Positions 9,661-20,350 of a DNA stretch of 64,000 nt are shown in pieces; the stretch's first letter is position 1; each line of letters starts with the position of its first letter. The stretch is from Choristoneura fumiferana (taxonomy: Eukaryota > Arthropoda > Insecta > Lepidoptera > Tortricidae), in the NCBI RefSeq assembly GCF_025370935.1, contig NC_133480.1:703563-767562 (forward strand), given 5' to 3'. The notes beneath the pieces were generated by a model, which was not told the origin of the DNA, searched no databases, and was given only the letters and a program-made list of their open reading frames with translations. Position numbers and translations under genes: made by a program.

Positions 9661-10270
9661 ATGTTAAACATTCGCCTGGATACAGATTTCTCTAGTGGTA
9701 CACAAGGATGTTTTAAAATCCATTCAACATCATGTCAAAATATTTAACGAACAGTAAGGTTTTTGTGGAATTAATGCAAATATAATTCGCATAACGAGAT
9801 AAAACATTTCGTTTTTAACTTCGTTACAATGTAGATGGAAGTCAAAGGACAAAAATTACGGAAACCAATTCAAGGTCTAAATCAACTTCTTAGTATGTAT
9901 TTATACGGTATTTTGACGTTAATAATTATTATTATAACTGTAGAATCTTAAGGAAGAAATAAAAATTTGTTGAAAAAAAAACATTGGAGTTGCAAAAAGC
10001 AAGCAAAAAGAACATAAAGCGTGTATGCCACTGTTTACAGTCGGTTATTATGCAGTAAAAAATAAGAAAAGCATCTACAATGGCCATAGACAATCTATTT
10101 ATGTTCGCGGGTCATGCGCACTCGATCTCGGGGTTATCTGCCACAGATAAACCATCTGTATTCAAAACAAGATGGCGACTAGCTGCGTTTGACGTCATTG
10201 CGACTGAAATACAATCGAATTTAAAAACTATACTCCTTTAAAAAAAAATCTGATATAAGTATAATAGCGG
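9661..10270. other. Non-coding stretch with a promoter-like motif pair
   Basis: Mostly AT-rich. 10085-10210 is more GC-rich and contains AAGATGGCG (10169-10177, a YY1/Pho-type motif) and a palindromic TGACGTCA (10190-10197, CRE type). No downstream gene is seen. Confidence 0.4.
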
Positions 10271-10274
10271 GTCA

Positions 10275-10835
10275 CCTCTCTTCCCAGCCTATATATGTCC
10301 CACTGCTGGGTACAGGCCTCCTCTCAGAATGAGAGGGCTTGGGCCATAGTTCCCACGCGGGCCCAGTGTGGATTGGGAACTTCACACACACCATTGAATT
10401 ACTTCGAAGGGTTGTGAAGGTTTTCTCACAATGTTTTCCTTCACCCGTGTTTTCTTTTACCCGTGTGGTGTCGGGTTAGAATAACACCTCTCCATTTCTT
10501 CCGTGGATGTCGTAAGACGCGACTGAAGATATGTTAAGGTATACCGTTGGCGACAGGCCAGCAACCTGTCACTATTGTACCGTTTTTATCAAACTTAAAA
10601 CCTAAAATTGCTAAAAGTGGCTCCGAAGCGGTAACTTTTCGTGTGCTCTGCCTACCCCATTTGGGAATACAGGCGTGATGTGTGTGTGTATGTGTGTGTG
10701 TTCACCGTAAAGCTCGTGGTAAATTTCGAATGTAATTTCGCACATGGGTTCCGAAAAACTCAGAGGTGCAAGCCGGGTGAACCCACGACCACGACCCTCT
10801 GCTTGAGAGACGATAGGTCAAACCCACGGCTTTGT
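10275..10835 (-). mobile_element. tRNA-headed SINE split by a nested repeat
   Basis: The SINE of 11410-11718 is present as 10275-10450 and 10710-10835. The break lies inside its GTTTTCCTTCACC segment, which resumes as GTTCACCGTAAAGC, so TTCACC is a candidate target duplication. Confidence 0.7.
10452..10706 (+). repeat. Nested repeat, family N
   Basis: Shares GGATGTCGTAAGA, GGCGACAGGC, CCTGTCACTATTGTACCG and CTACCCCATTTGGGAATAC with 48935-49110. No coding capacity. It is younger than the SINE it interrupts. Confidence 0.65.
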
Positions 10836-10880
10836 CGTGGGTAACCTGGTGGAAAGCAAAAAGTAATTAAAAACGTCATC

Positions 10881-10960
10881 ATACATACATACATACATAG
10901 TTTTAGTGCTAGTTCTAGTCTTAGTTTTAGGTGGTACTTTTTGGAGCCAAAATAAACTTT

Positions 10961-11000
<40 letters not shown>

Positions 11001-11030
11001 TATTTCTTTCTTTCTTTCTTTCTTTCATCA
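10881..11030 (+). repeat. Microsatellites (ATAC)n and (TTTC)n
   Basis: ATAC units at about 10881-10900 and a TTTC run with one interruption at about 10961-11027. The latter follows CCAAAATAAAC and is probably a retroposon 3' tail. Confidence 0.8.
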
Positions 11031-11126
11031 AATTATACAGCCTAATCATAAATAAAGGTGACCACGACAATGAGGAGGTCAAAACGCTCAAAATACTTTT
11101 TGATTTTAAATTATAACAAAACGGGT

Positions 11127-11388
11127 AACTGGGCCAATTAACTATTTTACCGACACTTTGAGCGTCTCCTGCGTTACCAAAATGGTCTCTGGTGTTACCA
11201 AAAAAATCGTACTTCCAACAAGATATTTCACGGTTTAATAGGTTGACCTTACGTAGGATGGCATGTATTCATGTACACCATCTATTAAATTACAGAAAAA
11301 ACATGTTTACTTACAAAAACCTGCAATTGTTTGAAAAATGTCGCGGACAAATTAGTATGAGTAAAAAAGTTGATTGGCCCAACTACGT
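11127..11388. mobile_element. MITE family M, copy 1
   Basis: About 260 bp bounded by inverted repeats of the type GGGCCAATCAACT. The interior contains GCGTCTCCTGCGTTACC and GATGGCATGTATTCATGT. Copies 2 (40864-41130) and 3 (45711-45972) share ends and interior, which makes a transposed family certain. The small open frame inside is not a gene. Confidence 0.8.
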
Positions 11389-11409
11389 ATGAAATCGAGT
11401 TTAGTTCGA

Positions 11410-11718
11410 TATCATCATCATCATCCCAGCCTATATACGTCCCACTGCTGGGCACAGGCCTCCTCTCAGAACAAGAGGGCTTGGGCCGTAGTTCCCACGC
11501 GGGCCCAGTGCGGATTGGGAACTTCACACGCACCATTGAATTGCTTCGCAGGTTTGTGCAGGTTTCCTCACGATGTTTTCCTTCACCGCAAAGCTCGTGG
11601 TAAATTTCAAATGTAATTCCGCACATGAATTTCGGAAAACTCAGAGGTGCGAGCCGGGGTTTGAACCCACGACCCTCTGCTTGAGAGGCGATAGGTCAAA
11701 CCACTAGGCCACCACGGC
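11410..11718 (-). mobile_element. Full-length tRNA-headed SINE with GAT tail
   Basis: Read on the minus strand from 11718, the head has an A-box-like TGGCCTAGTGG and a B-box GGTTCAAACCC, as in tRNA-derived pol III promoters. A body of about 200 bp follows, and the 3' end CCCAGCAGTGGGACG leads into a GAT-rich tail at 11410-11425. Other copies are at 2322, 10275, 18480, 22390, 23430 and 63655. Similar elements are known in moths; the name is uncertain. The tail resembles the RTE 3' end at 27098. Confidence 0.8.
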
Positions 11719-11825
11719 TAGTAGTAGTAGTTCGATATGTTTCGGGCTAATCCGAAACCCTTCTTCTGGGAGCAACGCGACTCGGCGGCAGCTGGAACAC
11801 GCGCACTCCAGCGTCTCCAGCAGGC
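11719..11825. repeat. Repeat shared with 18055-18150
   Basis: Both contain TTCGGGCTAATCCG, GAGCAACGCGACTC and AACACGCGCACT. Unclassified. Confidence 0.6.
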
Positions 11826-11849
11826 TAGCAGGTTCATGTTCAGGACTTT

Positions 11850-12170
11850 TTGTTTTTTGAAAATACAAACTGAAATATAGATGCACAGAAAAGCCAGAAA
11901 AATAAGACCAGCACTGGGAATCGAACCCAGGTCCTCGGTATTCCGTACCGCGTACTATACCGCTACACCACTGCTGGTCAACGGTACAGACACGAATTTC
12001 CCCTATGCACCACATATCTCAGCTTGTTTGTTTCTTATTTAGCCACTTAAGCAGCGACGCTAGCGACATCTATACCGTAGCCCTCATCGAGAAACTTTCG
12101 GCATTCCATTGGAACTAACCGCTCACCCGGACAAGAGATATCGTTATTAAGCAATCAAATTAAGATTGTT
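11850..12170 (-). mobile_element. Composite element T (internal tRNA-like pol III promoter), copy 1
   Basis: On the minus strand an A box (TGGTGTAGCGG type) and a B box GGTTCGATTCC lie within a tRNA-like block. The block is flanked by about 150 bp of conserved sequence, including GCGACATCTAT and AAGCAATCAAATTA. The same structure recurs at 17027, 19315, 22060, 38673, 38838, 47033, 56333 and 62258. It is not a tRNA gene because the acceptor stem is absent and the flanks repeat. Confidence 0.7.
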
Positions 12171-12284
12171 TGTGTGAAATTTGGAATTGAAATGAAAAAA
12201 AAACTTATTTTTTTTTATTTTTTTATTTGGTGATGTGATCCCTTAATGGGAACCCTTTCTCTGTGAACGGTTATATTAAACGTA

Positions 12285-12540
12285 TTTTTTTTTTATTTAA
12301 CTGGCTGGCAAACGAGCAAGTGGGTCTCCTGATGCTAAGAGATCACCACCGCCCATAAACATCTGCAACACCAGGGGTATTGCAGACGCGTTGCCAACCT
12401 AGAGGCCTAAGATGGGATACCTCAAGTGCCAGTCATTTCACCGGCTGCCTTACTCTCCACGACGAAACACAACAGTGCAAGCACTGCTGCTTCACGGCAG
12501 GATTTGCGAGTAAGATGGTGGTAGCAATCCTTCAAGTATT
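12285..12540 (+). repeat. Repeat family P, copy 1
   Basis: Shared with 21538-21828, 37440-37700 (reverse) and 50880-51165. Constant blocks are GCAAACGAGCAAGTGGGTC, CAACACCAGGGG, TTGCCAACCTAG and GCTTCACGGCAGGATT. Class unknown; the 5' T-run may be a reversed A tail. Confidence 0.7.
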
Positions 12541-12886
12541 TTAGAAGCGAAGAAGCATATGTCACACTATAAAATAAACTCTTTTTACACAAAAGAACAA
12601 GGAAACAAGCTCAAAACGAGTCGCTTTGTTTGAGTACAAAGTCGTGTCTAAAAACATTACACTGTTTGTGTTACATTACATTGCTTATTCGTGACTGCGC
12701 GATGTAGATTGTTAGATGTATCTTGTTAACGACAATGACAAACTTCGTCTTTGCATTGACGAGCCGAAGTTTCTAGCCGACCTCCGTTCAAGAACTTTAA
12801 GACTTTTAGTGTGTCTAGACTATAACTAACCCAGTCAATTATAGGGCATTGTTTTGTAACAATACTGGGTGTCGAGAGGCGGAGCA
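12541..12886. other. Non-coding stretch
   Basis: AT-rich, with no gene and no repeat I can match inside the window. Confidence 0.35.
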
Positions 12887-13322
12887 AGACTAATGAAGGC
12901 TATCGCGTATGAATTCGCCGCTAGAGGCGCTAGTGTAGCGTGAGGTCTCCGAAATGTCAAATCTCATAGTTTTTGGGTGAGCTACGCGGGTTTATTTATA
13001 ATTAGAATAATTTTGAGAATATTTTGCAATATCTGAAATTAATTATGGCAAATATGCGTTCCGGGGCAATGAATGTTTGTGTTTTGAGACAGTTTTGTCT
13101 TTCGGAAACCTTTGTCCTCCCTTTTTCCGAACAAAACGGGGACTATGCAACACTGTGGCATGCTCGATATTTTTATGTACGGTTTTTAGGTGTATTAAAT
13201 ATGATTTTAATCTAAACTTTGTTTTCACGCCCGTAATAACAGACTTTGAAAGCCATACTTAAAAACCTCACGCAACAGTGCGCCATCTAGTGAGACAAAA
13301 AACGATAGCCCTCATTCTAACG
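12887..13322. mobile_element. Long-TIR MITE-like element
   Basis: The ends are inverted relatives. The left end has GGCTATCG, TAGAGGCGCTAG and GCGTGAGGT. The right end has the complements ACCTCACGC, GCGCCATCTAG and CGATAGCC. Inverted similarity spans about 60 bp per side with mismatches. Overlapping short open frames on both strands at 13024-13262 are not convincing genes. Confidence 0.6.
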
Positions 13323-13727
13323 CCCTCAGTAATAGGGAATATTACTGCAATTTTCTGCCGTCAGAGTGCAGCACTAGCACAAACCGTAAACAGGTTTGGT
13401 TTGAGTATCTGAAATGTCCGTAGGATGCCATGACATATTATTTCAATGATTTTTTTGGAATACAGCTCTATCGTAACTATGGATGTAAATAAATAAATAA
13501 AATAAATAAAAAGACATTTATTGCCACATTAAAAAAAAATACAACGAACATAACAGAAACACAGCAAATAAGACGTAAATTTAGTACTACACAATGTCCA
13601 AAAAGGTAGAAAAAATAATAATAATAAAAAGGAAAAAATAAAAACAACAGACACGTTACAAATATGTGGCAATAGGCTCAAGCTCAGCATTCACATGCTG
13701 TAAATATCATGTCATGATTTTTAAGTA
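13323..13727. other. Non-coding stretch with an A-rich retroposon tail
   Basis: 13485-13660 is A-rich (AAATAAATAAA units, then ACATTTATTGCCACATT), consistent with the reversed 3' end of a retroposon. No gene. Confidence 0.4.
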
Positions 13728-13905
13728 CCTGGGCGACCGAGCTTTGCTCGGGCTAAAACTCGATAATAAGCGTTTTCCTAGAGATAACACCAAGCTAGAT
13801 TGATTTGTCATCCCCGACCACCCCCACATACCAAATTTCATAGAAATCGCTTGGAGCCGTTTCCGAGATTCCGATTATATAAATATAAGATTTATTACTA
13901 AGAAT
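13728..13905 (+). repeat. Interspersed repeat with CGAGCTTTGCTCGGG hairpin
   Basis: The motif GACCGAGCTTTGCTCGGGCT is a small palindrome. A diverged relative is at 21085-21165, and the end of another at 57890-57925 (GGGCTTCGCTCGG). Unclassified. Confidence 0.5.
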
Positions 13906-14099
13906 TTTTGAGCTGATCACACGATTTAAATGGGTCCCGACTGTTGATCTTCAACCTCCAGAGTCCTGACATTTTTAAACAAACTTAGTGATTAAGATCC
14001 AGACGAGGTTGACCTGCTTTGTTATTTTGGATATTATTCCAGAATTCTTAGAATTCTGTATTCAATGAACACTTTGTACTGAAGGCTGGCAGCATTCCC

Positions 14100-15010
14100 G
14101 CGTTGTATCGCAAGGCTAATCCTTTGCCCAAAATAGCTGAAGCGTAACTCAGAACAAATTCCACAGAAAAAGTGGCCAAGAGCGTGTCGGACTCGCCCAA
14201 AATAGGGTTCCGTAGCCATAACGAAAAAATCAAGTAATATTTTTCTAAGGATTTCGTATTTTATGCGGAATCTTCCAAGTTTAGGTATATTTTATACCTT
14301 ACGCTGCTATTTACTCTTAAACTACTTACTAATAATTCTCAAGCAAACTTAGCCGTTATAGTTTTCCTTGAAAGTTTGATATACTTACTACACCGGTTTA
14401 GACTTTAGAGGGTGGGGGGGACGCTCGATTTTCATGAAAATTTGAAAGAAAGAAAAGAAATACATCAATTTGCACTTTAAAGTTGAATATTTCGCAAAAA
14501 AAATACTGAATCGAATAATCGTCTTGGCAAACCCCTAATGGTTTTAAAAGACCCATCCAAAAATACCCCACTCTACAAGATTGGATGAGAGATGAGAAAA
14601 AAAAATCACCCCCACTTGACGTCTATGGGAGGTACTCTAAAAAATTTTTTTTTTATTTTTTTATTTTATTCGTTATTTACATATCCCGAATTTTTTCAAA
14701 TTTTTTCACCCACCGGTTTAGATTTTAGTTTGACAGACAGACAGGCATGACGAAACTATAAGGGTTCCGTTTTTGCCATTTTGGCTCCGGAACCCTAAAA
14801 ACGACTTATGATTCAAATACGAATCCTTTTCAAGGTTGCAAATAGACATGCTTGTTGATTGGTTAAAATTCAGAAACAAAGCAGGGATTGATTTGCGCGC
14901 GTGATGCAAAGTCAGATGTCAATCAAATGACACGCAGAACACGCTTTTAACCCCCGTCTACTAGGACAATGAAGGCCATTTCTATAAAGCAGTTACAATT
15001 CCTGACTTAT
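14100..15010. mobile_element. MITE family Q copy split by repeat G
   Basis: 14147-14173 and 14795-15010 align with the continuous copy at 27876-28156: CTCAGAACAAATTCCACA, then AACGACTTATGATTC, AACAAAGCAGGGATTG and TCCTGACTTATTATTT. Here the family is interrupted by repeat G (14174-14800). Confidence 0.65.
14174..14800 (+). repeat. Repeat family G, nested copy
   Basis: It begins AAGAGCGTGTCGGACTCGCC, then AGGGTTCCGTAGCC, and ends GGCTCCGGAACCCT. The interior repeats phrases of 47700-48205 in reverse (CTCAAGCAAACTTAGCCG, CACCGGTTTAGA). The continuous copy at 27876-28156 supplies a near-empty site. Confidence 0.65.
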
Positions 15011-15482
15011 TATTTATTCGTGTGTAATTAACATGTAAAACAATTTGGAATGGAGATAGTTTAAGAACCTAGACAGGACATGGGATACTTTTAATCCCAG
15101 AAAACTATTTGTTCTCATTCGGGGATAGCGATGTACAAATAGAGAGACATAGTTGCGGGCGATAGCTAGTTTAACATATAAATCTGGTATACTTTTTGTT
15201 GTTAGACCACAGAAGCCTGCCAAGGTCGAGGATTACTCTATTTTCGGCCGCAGCCGAGGCCGTTTTTAAAATTGAATTAAGAATTAGTTGGTTCACCGAA
15301 ACATGTTTCAACATGATAGAGCAAGCGTATGTCAAGCTACTTACGAATCAAGTAGTAGTTTAGTTTAGTTTAGTTTATTTATTCAATCAATACATCATTA
15401 CATTATAATTTACATAAATGTCAGTTATAAGAATTTGTATTGAAACAATTATCACTTTCATAAACTTCTTATTTATGCTACA
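15011..15482. other. Non-coding stretch with Helitron-like and retroposon fragments
   Basis: 15115-15180 is a minus-strand Helitron-like fragment (GGGGATAGCGA, then GTTGCGGGCGATAGCTAGT). 15352-15378 has TTTAG units followed by an AT-rich tail. No gene. Confidence 0.4.
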
Positions 15483-15912
15483 TAGGTTAAGCAGCGTTTC
15501 CAACAGAGATGGGCGAGGATGTGTGGCTAGGAAAGTGTTTTTCATGAACCAATAGAAAAAAAAACAGCGCTGCAGGCGGTTAACGCTTCAGCATAATGCT
15601 GAGTCAGCGACCGTTTCACTTTCGCGGGGACACACAACATTGTGTATATTGTATTTACTATTTTCATGTGTTTTCTGTAATTTAATTTTAGTTTATTTGT
15701 GTTAATTTTGCTGTATATGTGTGTCTTCTGTGTTAGTGAATAAATGTCTTCTTTCTTTCTTTCTTTCAATAGTAACGCTTCATTTACCTCTCCTCCGCTC
15801 CGCCCAGCTGTTTCCACCAGAGATGTGCTGTGCGAGTATAGGTAAATGGTTAATGTAAAACTCATCCCTCGCAGCACATCCTCGCTTATTATTAGTTGCA
15901 ACGCTGCTTAAA
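15483..15912. mobile_element. MITE family W copy with a nested retroposon
   Basis: The ends and interior match 26545-26755 and 39700-40495 (TTCATGAACCAATAG, CGCTTCATTTACCTC, TTTCCACCAGAG, GCACATCCTCGC). It is interrupted at 15556-15766. Confidence 0.7.
15556..15766 (+). mobile_element. Short retroposon with (CTTT)n tail
   Basis: Flanked by CAATAG at 15550-15555 and 15767-15772, a clean 6-bp target duplication inside MITE W. The 3' end TAAATGTCTTCTTTCTTTC resembles 19975-20140, 43600-43850 and (reverse) 27770-27870. It has no coding capacity and is probably a 5'-truncated non-LTR retroelement. Confidence 0.7.
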
Positions 15913-16555
15913 GCTGAATACGACGCTCCCATACTGAATACGACAAAAAGTTCAATACCTATCTTTAAAAAATGGCTGTACCGATTTTGATAAAACATGT
16001 CTAAGAACCATCGTTAGAAAATCTGATTTCAAATAAAAAAACCGCATTCAAATCGGTCCACCCGTTTAAGAGCTACGGTGCCTCAGAAAGACACACAGAC
16101 ACACATAGCGGTCAAACTTATAACACCCCTCTTTTTGCGTTGGGGGTTATAAATATACATACCTAATCTTCGTCTAAAGCAATTCACAAACAATGGAAAA
16201 TTGAAAATTAAGTTTTTTTTAATAATCCGTGATTTGTATCTTTAGGCAAGTTTATTATATTCCCTTGGAATTTCTCAAAATTGACATCGTAGATTTTCAT
16301 GGAAGCGGTCCTTCCTAACGTTACGTGTTTACGAAAATTTCGCCCGCGCCGTTCAACCATCTGTCTATTATAGGTACAATACTCGTATAGTTTTTAAACA
16401 TCTCTCATTATAAGTTACGGAACTGTTCCTATTGTGTGTGTATAAGTCTTTTGTTCAAACAGCCGATACAAACATTTTAACAATGTGTCGGCCACATTTG
16501 CCTGTTGTTTAAAAAGCACGTTCAATTAACTCTTTCGTATGGTTGCAAAAGTAAA
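15913..16555. other. Non-coding stretch with a short repeat
   Basis: 16075-16150 contains CAAACTTATAACACCCC and GCGTTGGGGGTTAT, related to 19795-19895 and 44150-44175. No gene seen. Confidence 0.4.
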
Positions 16556-16559
16556 CTTA

Positions 16560-16690
16560 ACTAATTTTTGTATACTTTGTGGAGATGTGGAGGTCCATAT
16601 CAATGAATTGACAATAATTTTTACATGCATGAACACGCATTTCTTGCATAAACGAAGCTATCATAAGGTTGCGGGTGAGCAAAGTAACTA
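16560..16690 (+). repeat. Family X (Penelope-type) terminal fragment
   Basis: Contains GTGGAGGTCCATATCAATG, GCATGAACACGCAT and GGTTGCGGGTGAGCAAAG, as in 42720-42845, but rearranged. Confidence 0.55.
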
Positions 16691-17026
16691 ATTGTCTCAG
16701 TTTATTAATATTTTTTCACCTAGTTTCTCCGCTGCCAATTTTACAAGCTGGGTACAAGTTTATCTTTAGCTATTTACGGCTTCATACGAACACTAGCGCA
16801 CACATGCAAAGCGCTAGTCAAAGAAAGTCCATTGTGCCATTTAGCTGAAATTCTAAGCCCTCTTTCTATTGACAACTCCTGAATGACCCAGAAACTGAAT
16901 CAACGGATTCAGAGCATCATGCTCGCTGGGTTAAAATAAGCCGTTAAGTAGGATCCCTACGCTCGGCTGGCCTTTATATAGAACTATCTGTTTCCGGTGA
17001 CTACGTCTGCGAATAATTTGTTTAAG
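16691..17026. other. Non-coding stretch
   Basis: No gene or identifiable repeat. Confidence 0.3.
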
Positions 17027-17325
17027 ATTGGTTTTTGGATCTTTGTGTTTGTTACTTTTACGGTCATCCCTTGAAATCCAACGAAAATACAAGCTGAAAC
17101 ATGTATGCACAGAAAAAAAACAGAAAAAGAGACCCAGCTAAGTTAAGTGGCTAAGAAAGGAAAAAGCGGGCTGAATTGTGTGGTGCATGAAAGAAATTTG
17201 TGTCTAGACTCCTGTCTAGTGGTGGTGTAGGGGTTTAGCATGCAGCGCGGAATGCTGAGGACCTGGGTTCGATTCCCAGCGCTGGTCTCTTTTTCTTTTC
17301 AGTTTGTATTTTCGTTTAATAATTT
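17027..17325 (+). mobile_element. Composite element T, copy 2 (rearranged)
   Basis: It begins GATTGGTTTTTGGATC and TTACTTTTACGGTCATCCC. The tRNA-like block (GGTGGTGTAGGGG, then CTGGGTTCGATTCCCAG) follows at 17218-17290 on the plus strand. The order of parts differs from other copies, so it looks like a partial inversion or two overlapping insertions. Confidence 0.65.
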
Positions 17326-18054
17326 GTTTGTCGTGCGCCCGTGGAAACTATATATATGTAAGGTGGAACGAAACGTAATGAGTGAAAGAGACAGAATGAG
17401 AGAAAATACTGACGAATGAGCGAGATGCAAGGCAGTTGAGATTGAGGGATGTATGAGAGTGATAGAAATAGGTTTTTAGTATGTAAGAAAGAGATAACAA
17501 TAAAGAGATCATGGCGGAATCTGAGCCTCAATCCTTACATATATAGGTATATAATTTTCCTTTGGCACATCAGTAAGTTTGACCAAGAGGTTTATCTGGG
17601 ATCTGACGATGGAACACTCAGGCAGGTTTACCATTAAAGTGGGTTTTTATTATTTATTTGAATATATACAATAACACCCTTCGTCTACGAGTACCTGCGT
17701 CATTGTATTCTCAAGCAAAATCAATTGAATAGCATGACGATTAAATCAAATAAAACATGAGTATGAATCAATAATTGTTATTGAAGTTATCGCGTAATTC
17801 CATCCCATAAACATTCTGCATGACAATACTAACCTACTTATACTATATGTAAAGTTATTATGTACCGTGTGTTCAATTACGCTTAGAGTTTTACGAATAT
17901 TATAGTACATACACACACAAATACGCACACGCGCCTGCGCGCACACACACACCCTTTTTTCTATTTTTTATTTTTATCAGTATGTTATGTATATTGTGGC
18001 ATTGGTAGTATCTAATTATATTAATATAATGACCCGGATAACTCACGTCTTAAA
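17326..18054. other. Non-coding stretch
   Basis: AT-rich, with an imperfect CA-rich tract at 17908-17955. Several 60-70 codon open frames are present but none resembles a protein family. Confidence 0.35.
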
Positions 18055-18150
18055 TCGAGTTTAGCTCGACATGTTTCGGGCTAATCCGTAGCCCTTCGTC
18101 TTCGGAGCAACGCGACTCAGCGGCTGCTGCAACACGCGCACTGAGTATCT
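18055..18150. repeat. Repeat shared with 11719-11825
   Basis: GAGTTTAGCTCGACATG, TTTCGGGCTAATCCG and GAGCAACGCGACTC match in the same orientation. Confidence 0.6.
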
Positions 18151-18479
18151 AATTAGGAAGGTTTAATTCTGTTTCTTCTGAACTACCTCTGTACCTATTA
18201 AGAACACTGTAATTCGTTTTTTGTTTGGAATACCAACCCATCAGGGCGCCCAAGATACAGGCACTGCCTAGTTGGGGCCCGCTGACACTGTATTTTAAGT
18301 TATACTGTTTCTAATCAATAAAAACTTTTCATTTTTTTCATTTCACATACACTTTAGATAAATAAAAAACAATTGCCAAAGTAGGTACAGTCGAACAAAT
18401 TGAATCATGGCCAGGGCGGAACCCTTGTACTACTAATATCATGTTGACATCTTAAAGGGCATTACTTTAAAGCACATCA
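18151..18479. other. Non-coding stretch
   Basis: 18290-18345 looks like a retroposon 3' end (AATCAATAAAAACTTTTC, then TTCATTT units). Nothing else. Confidence 0.35.
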
Positions 18480-18690
18480 CTCACGGCCTGTGTACCTACA
18501 TCTTACTACTGTGCAAAGGTCTTCTCCCAGAATAACTGGACTTAATGTAGCTTTAGATCCTACGCGGGCCCACTGCGGATTGGGAACTTCACGCACACCA
18601 TAGAATTGCTTCGCAGGTTTTCTTTCGATGTTTTCCTTCACCGTAAAGCTCGTGGTAAAACTCAGAAGTGCGAGCTCGGAAGGCTGTATT
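18480..18690 (-). repeat. Diverged SINE fragment
   Basis: GCGGGCCCACTGCGGATTGG, AATTGCTTCGCAGG and TTTTCCTTCACCG match the SINE at 11410-11718. The tRNA-like head is lost. Confidence 0.65.
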
Positions 18691-19314
18691 TGCCACTGGT
18701 CCCGTTCTTTTCCCAGTCTTTTTCTTTTTCTGGGTTGCCTAGCAAAAGTTTTCATCCCATGCTACTGGCTGATAGGTATAATTAAGGAAAATAACAATCA
18801 ATTGTTTTTCCCAGTTCTGTATAGGTACATACAACAGTCGACTGGGATATAGATAGAAAATCGAATCAAATAAACACGATTGCGTATGCTTTATCGACGG
18901 CGCTTAAGACATATAAATATAAACATGTTGCTGAAGTCTGTTGATGTTCGACTTCCACCGGTCGGTAAACACTGAGAAGTACTTACAACAGGAGTTGCCT
19001 ATAGCGAGGGCGACGGATAACACTGCTCATTATGCACACCACACTCATGTCAAAAATGAACATGCCAACTCACTTTAATATTTTTTTTTTTTTAAGTATT
19101 TTATACTTTTTCCCACCCTTGGGGTAATTTTTTTCCAAATATATATAATGCAAACAAAATCAAAATAAAAAAAAAATCTAATATCTTTATTTCACATTTA
19201 TAAGTAAGTAGGTTTACAGTACCTAAATAAATATATATTATACGCGTCGACTTGAGAAGCTCCTTCGTTTTTTTTCTTCGGTTAAAAATTAAACGGCTAG
19301 ACGGGTTTGAATGT
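18691..19314. other. Non-coding stretch
   Basis: T-rich and A-rich runs near 19080-19180. No gene or named repeat. Confidence 0.3.
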
Positions 19315-19610
19315 AATTTTTTATTGAAAATACAAACTGAAATATAGATGCACAGAAAATCCAGAAAAATAAGACCAGCATTGGGAATCGAACCCAGGTC
19401 CTCGGCACTCCGTGCCTTGTGCTATACCGCTACACCACTGCTGGACAACGGTACAGACACGAATTTCCCCTATGCATCGCATATGTCAGCTTGTTTGTTT
19501 CTTATTTAGCCACTTAAGCAGTGATGCTAGCGACATCTATGGATGACCGTAAAATTAAAAATTTGGAATTGAAATAAAAAATACAAAAAGATTCCAAAAA
19601 AACAATTTTG
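19315..19610 (-). mobile_element. Composite element T, copy 3
   Basis: Same organisation as 11850-12170, with the B box GGTTCGATTCC on the minus strand. It is internally deleted: GCGACATCTAT is joined directly to GGATGACCGTAAAA. It ends AAAAAGATTCCAAAAAAAC. Confidence 0.7.
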
Positions 19611-19974
19611 TCATTTTTTATGTCTTATAATTACTTACGCGTCTGATATAGACTGTGCGGCGGTAGGGTGTACACGAGGCCTCATCGAACGCACGCAATA
19701 TCGTGCGAGCGAGATGGCAAAAAAGCTAGATTTATAAAATAATCTAATCAACTTAGAAAAGTTGAAAAGTCCCCGACATTGTCATTTCAATGTCCATCCG
19801 TTTGACACCTACACAATGCCGCAGACAGACAGGCAGATAGACAGACATTGGCGTCAACCTTATAACATCCACCTTTTTGTGTCGGGGGTTAAAAATATAA
19901 TTTAAGAAAAGAAAAAATGATGATTGACTAATTTTAATATTTTTTTAACCAAGAACACTATCCTTTTCCGACGG
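19611..19974. other. Non-coding stretch with a repeat fragment
   Basis: 19790-19895 (AACCTTATAACATCC, GTGTCGGGGGTTAAAA) is related to 16075-16150. A GC-richer patch at 19640-19730 has no detectable frame. Confidence 0.35.
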
Positions 19975-20140
19975 CGCGTAATCCGCCGTTTCGCTTAATT
20001 TGGGCGGACACACACAATTGTGCGTTATGTTACTATTTTCATGTGTGTTTTCATGTATTTTTCTTGGTTTATTTGTGTACATTTTATTGTGTTTGTGTCT
20101 TCCGTATTAGTGAAGTCTTCTTTCTTTCTTTCAAATTCTC
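19975..20140 (+). repeat. (CTTT)n-tailed retroposon 3' end
   Basis: CCGTTTCGCTTAATTTGGGC, CTATTTTCATGTGTG and GTCTTCTTTCTTTCTTTC match 15602-15766. Confidence 0.65.
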
Positions 20141-20144
20141 GCGA

Positions 20145-20350
20145 GCAATAGCGCGGGTAAAGGTCAATATACTCGTTATTATTAGGCAAGCACACACTGC
20201 GCTTGCCGATCCGCGGTCTCCACTCGAGAACCTTTCGGCCCCAACGGCCTGTCGGCGTACCATATGGCCTGCCCATTGCCACTTCAACAAACTAATTTAC
20301 TTGGCTATGTCGGTGACGTTGTCATCTCTCGTAGTAAGTGCTGCATTGTA
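20145..20350 (-). pseudogene. RTE-type reverse transcriptase C-terminal relic
   Basis: On the minus strand the frame reads VTDIAK, LKWQWAGH and then a degraded GDRGSAS segment. This is the conserved C-terminal end of RTE-clade endonuclease/reverse transcriptase proteins. It is truncated at both ends and frame-broken. Better-preserved copies are at 27125-27358 and 36786-37065. Confidence 0.7.

Noticed and set aside
13024..13262. Overlapping open frames on both strands
   Set aside because: They lie wholly inside a long-TIR MITE-like element, and overlap on opposite strands is expected by chance.
17218..17290. tRNA-like sequences with A and B boxes (also near 11910, 19370, 22240, 38720, 38900, 47280, 55680, 56400, 59700, 62430)
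   Set aside because: They recur with the same flanking repeats and lack a complete acceptor stem, so they are promoter parts of SINE or composite elements, not tRNA genes.
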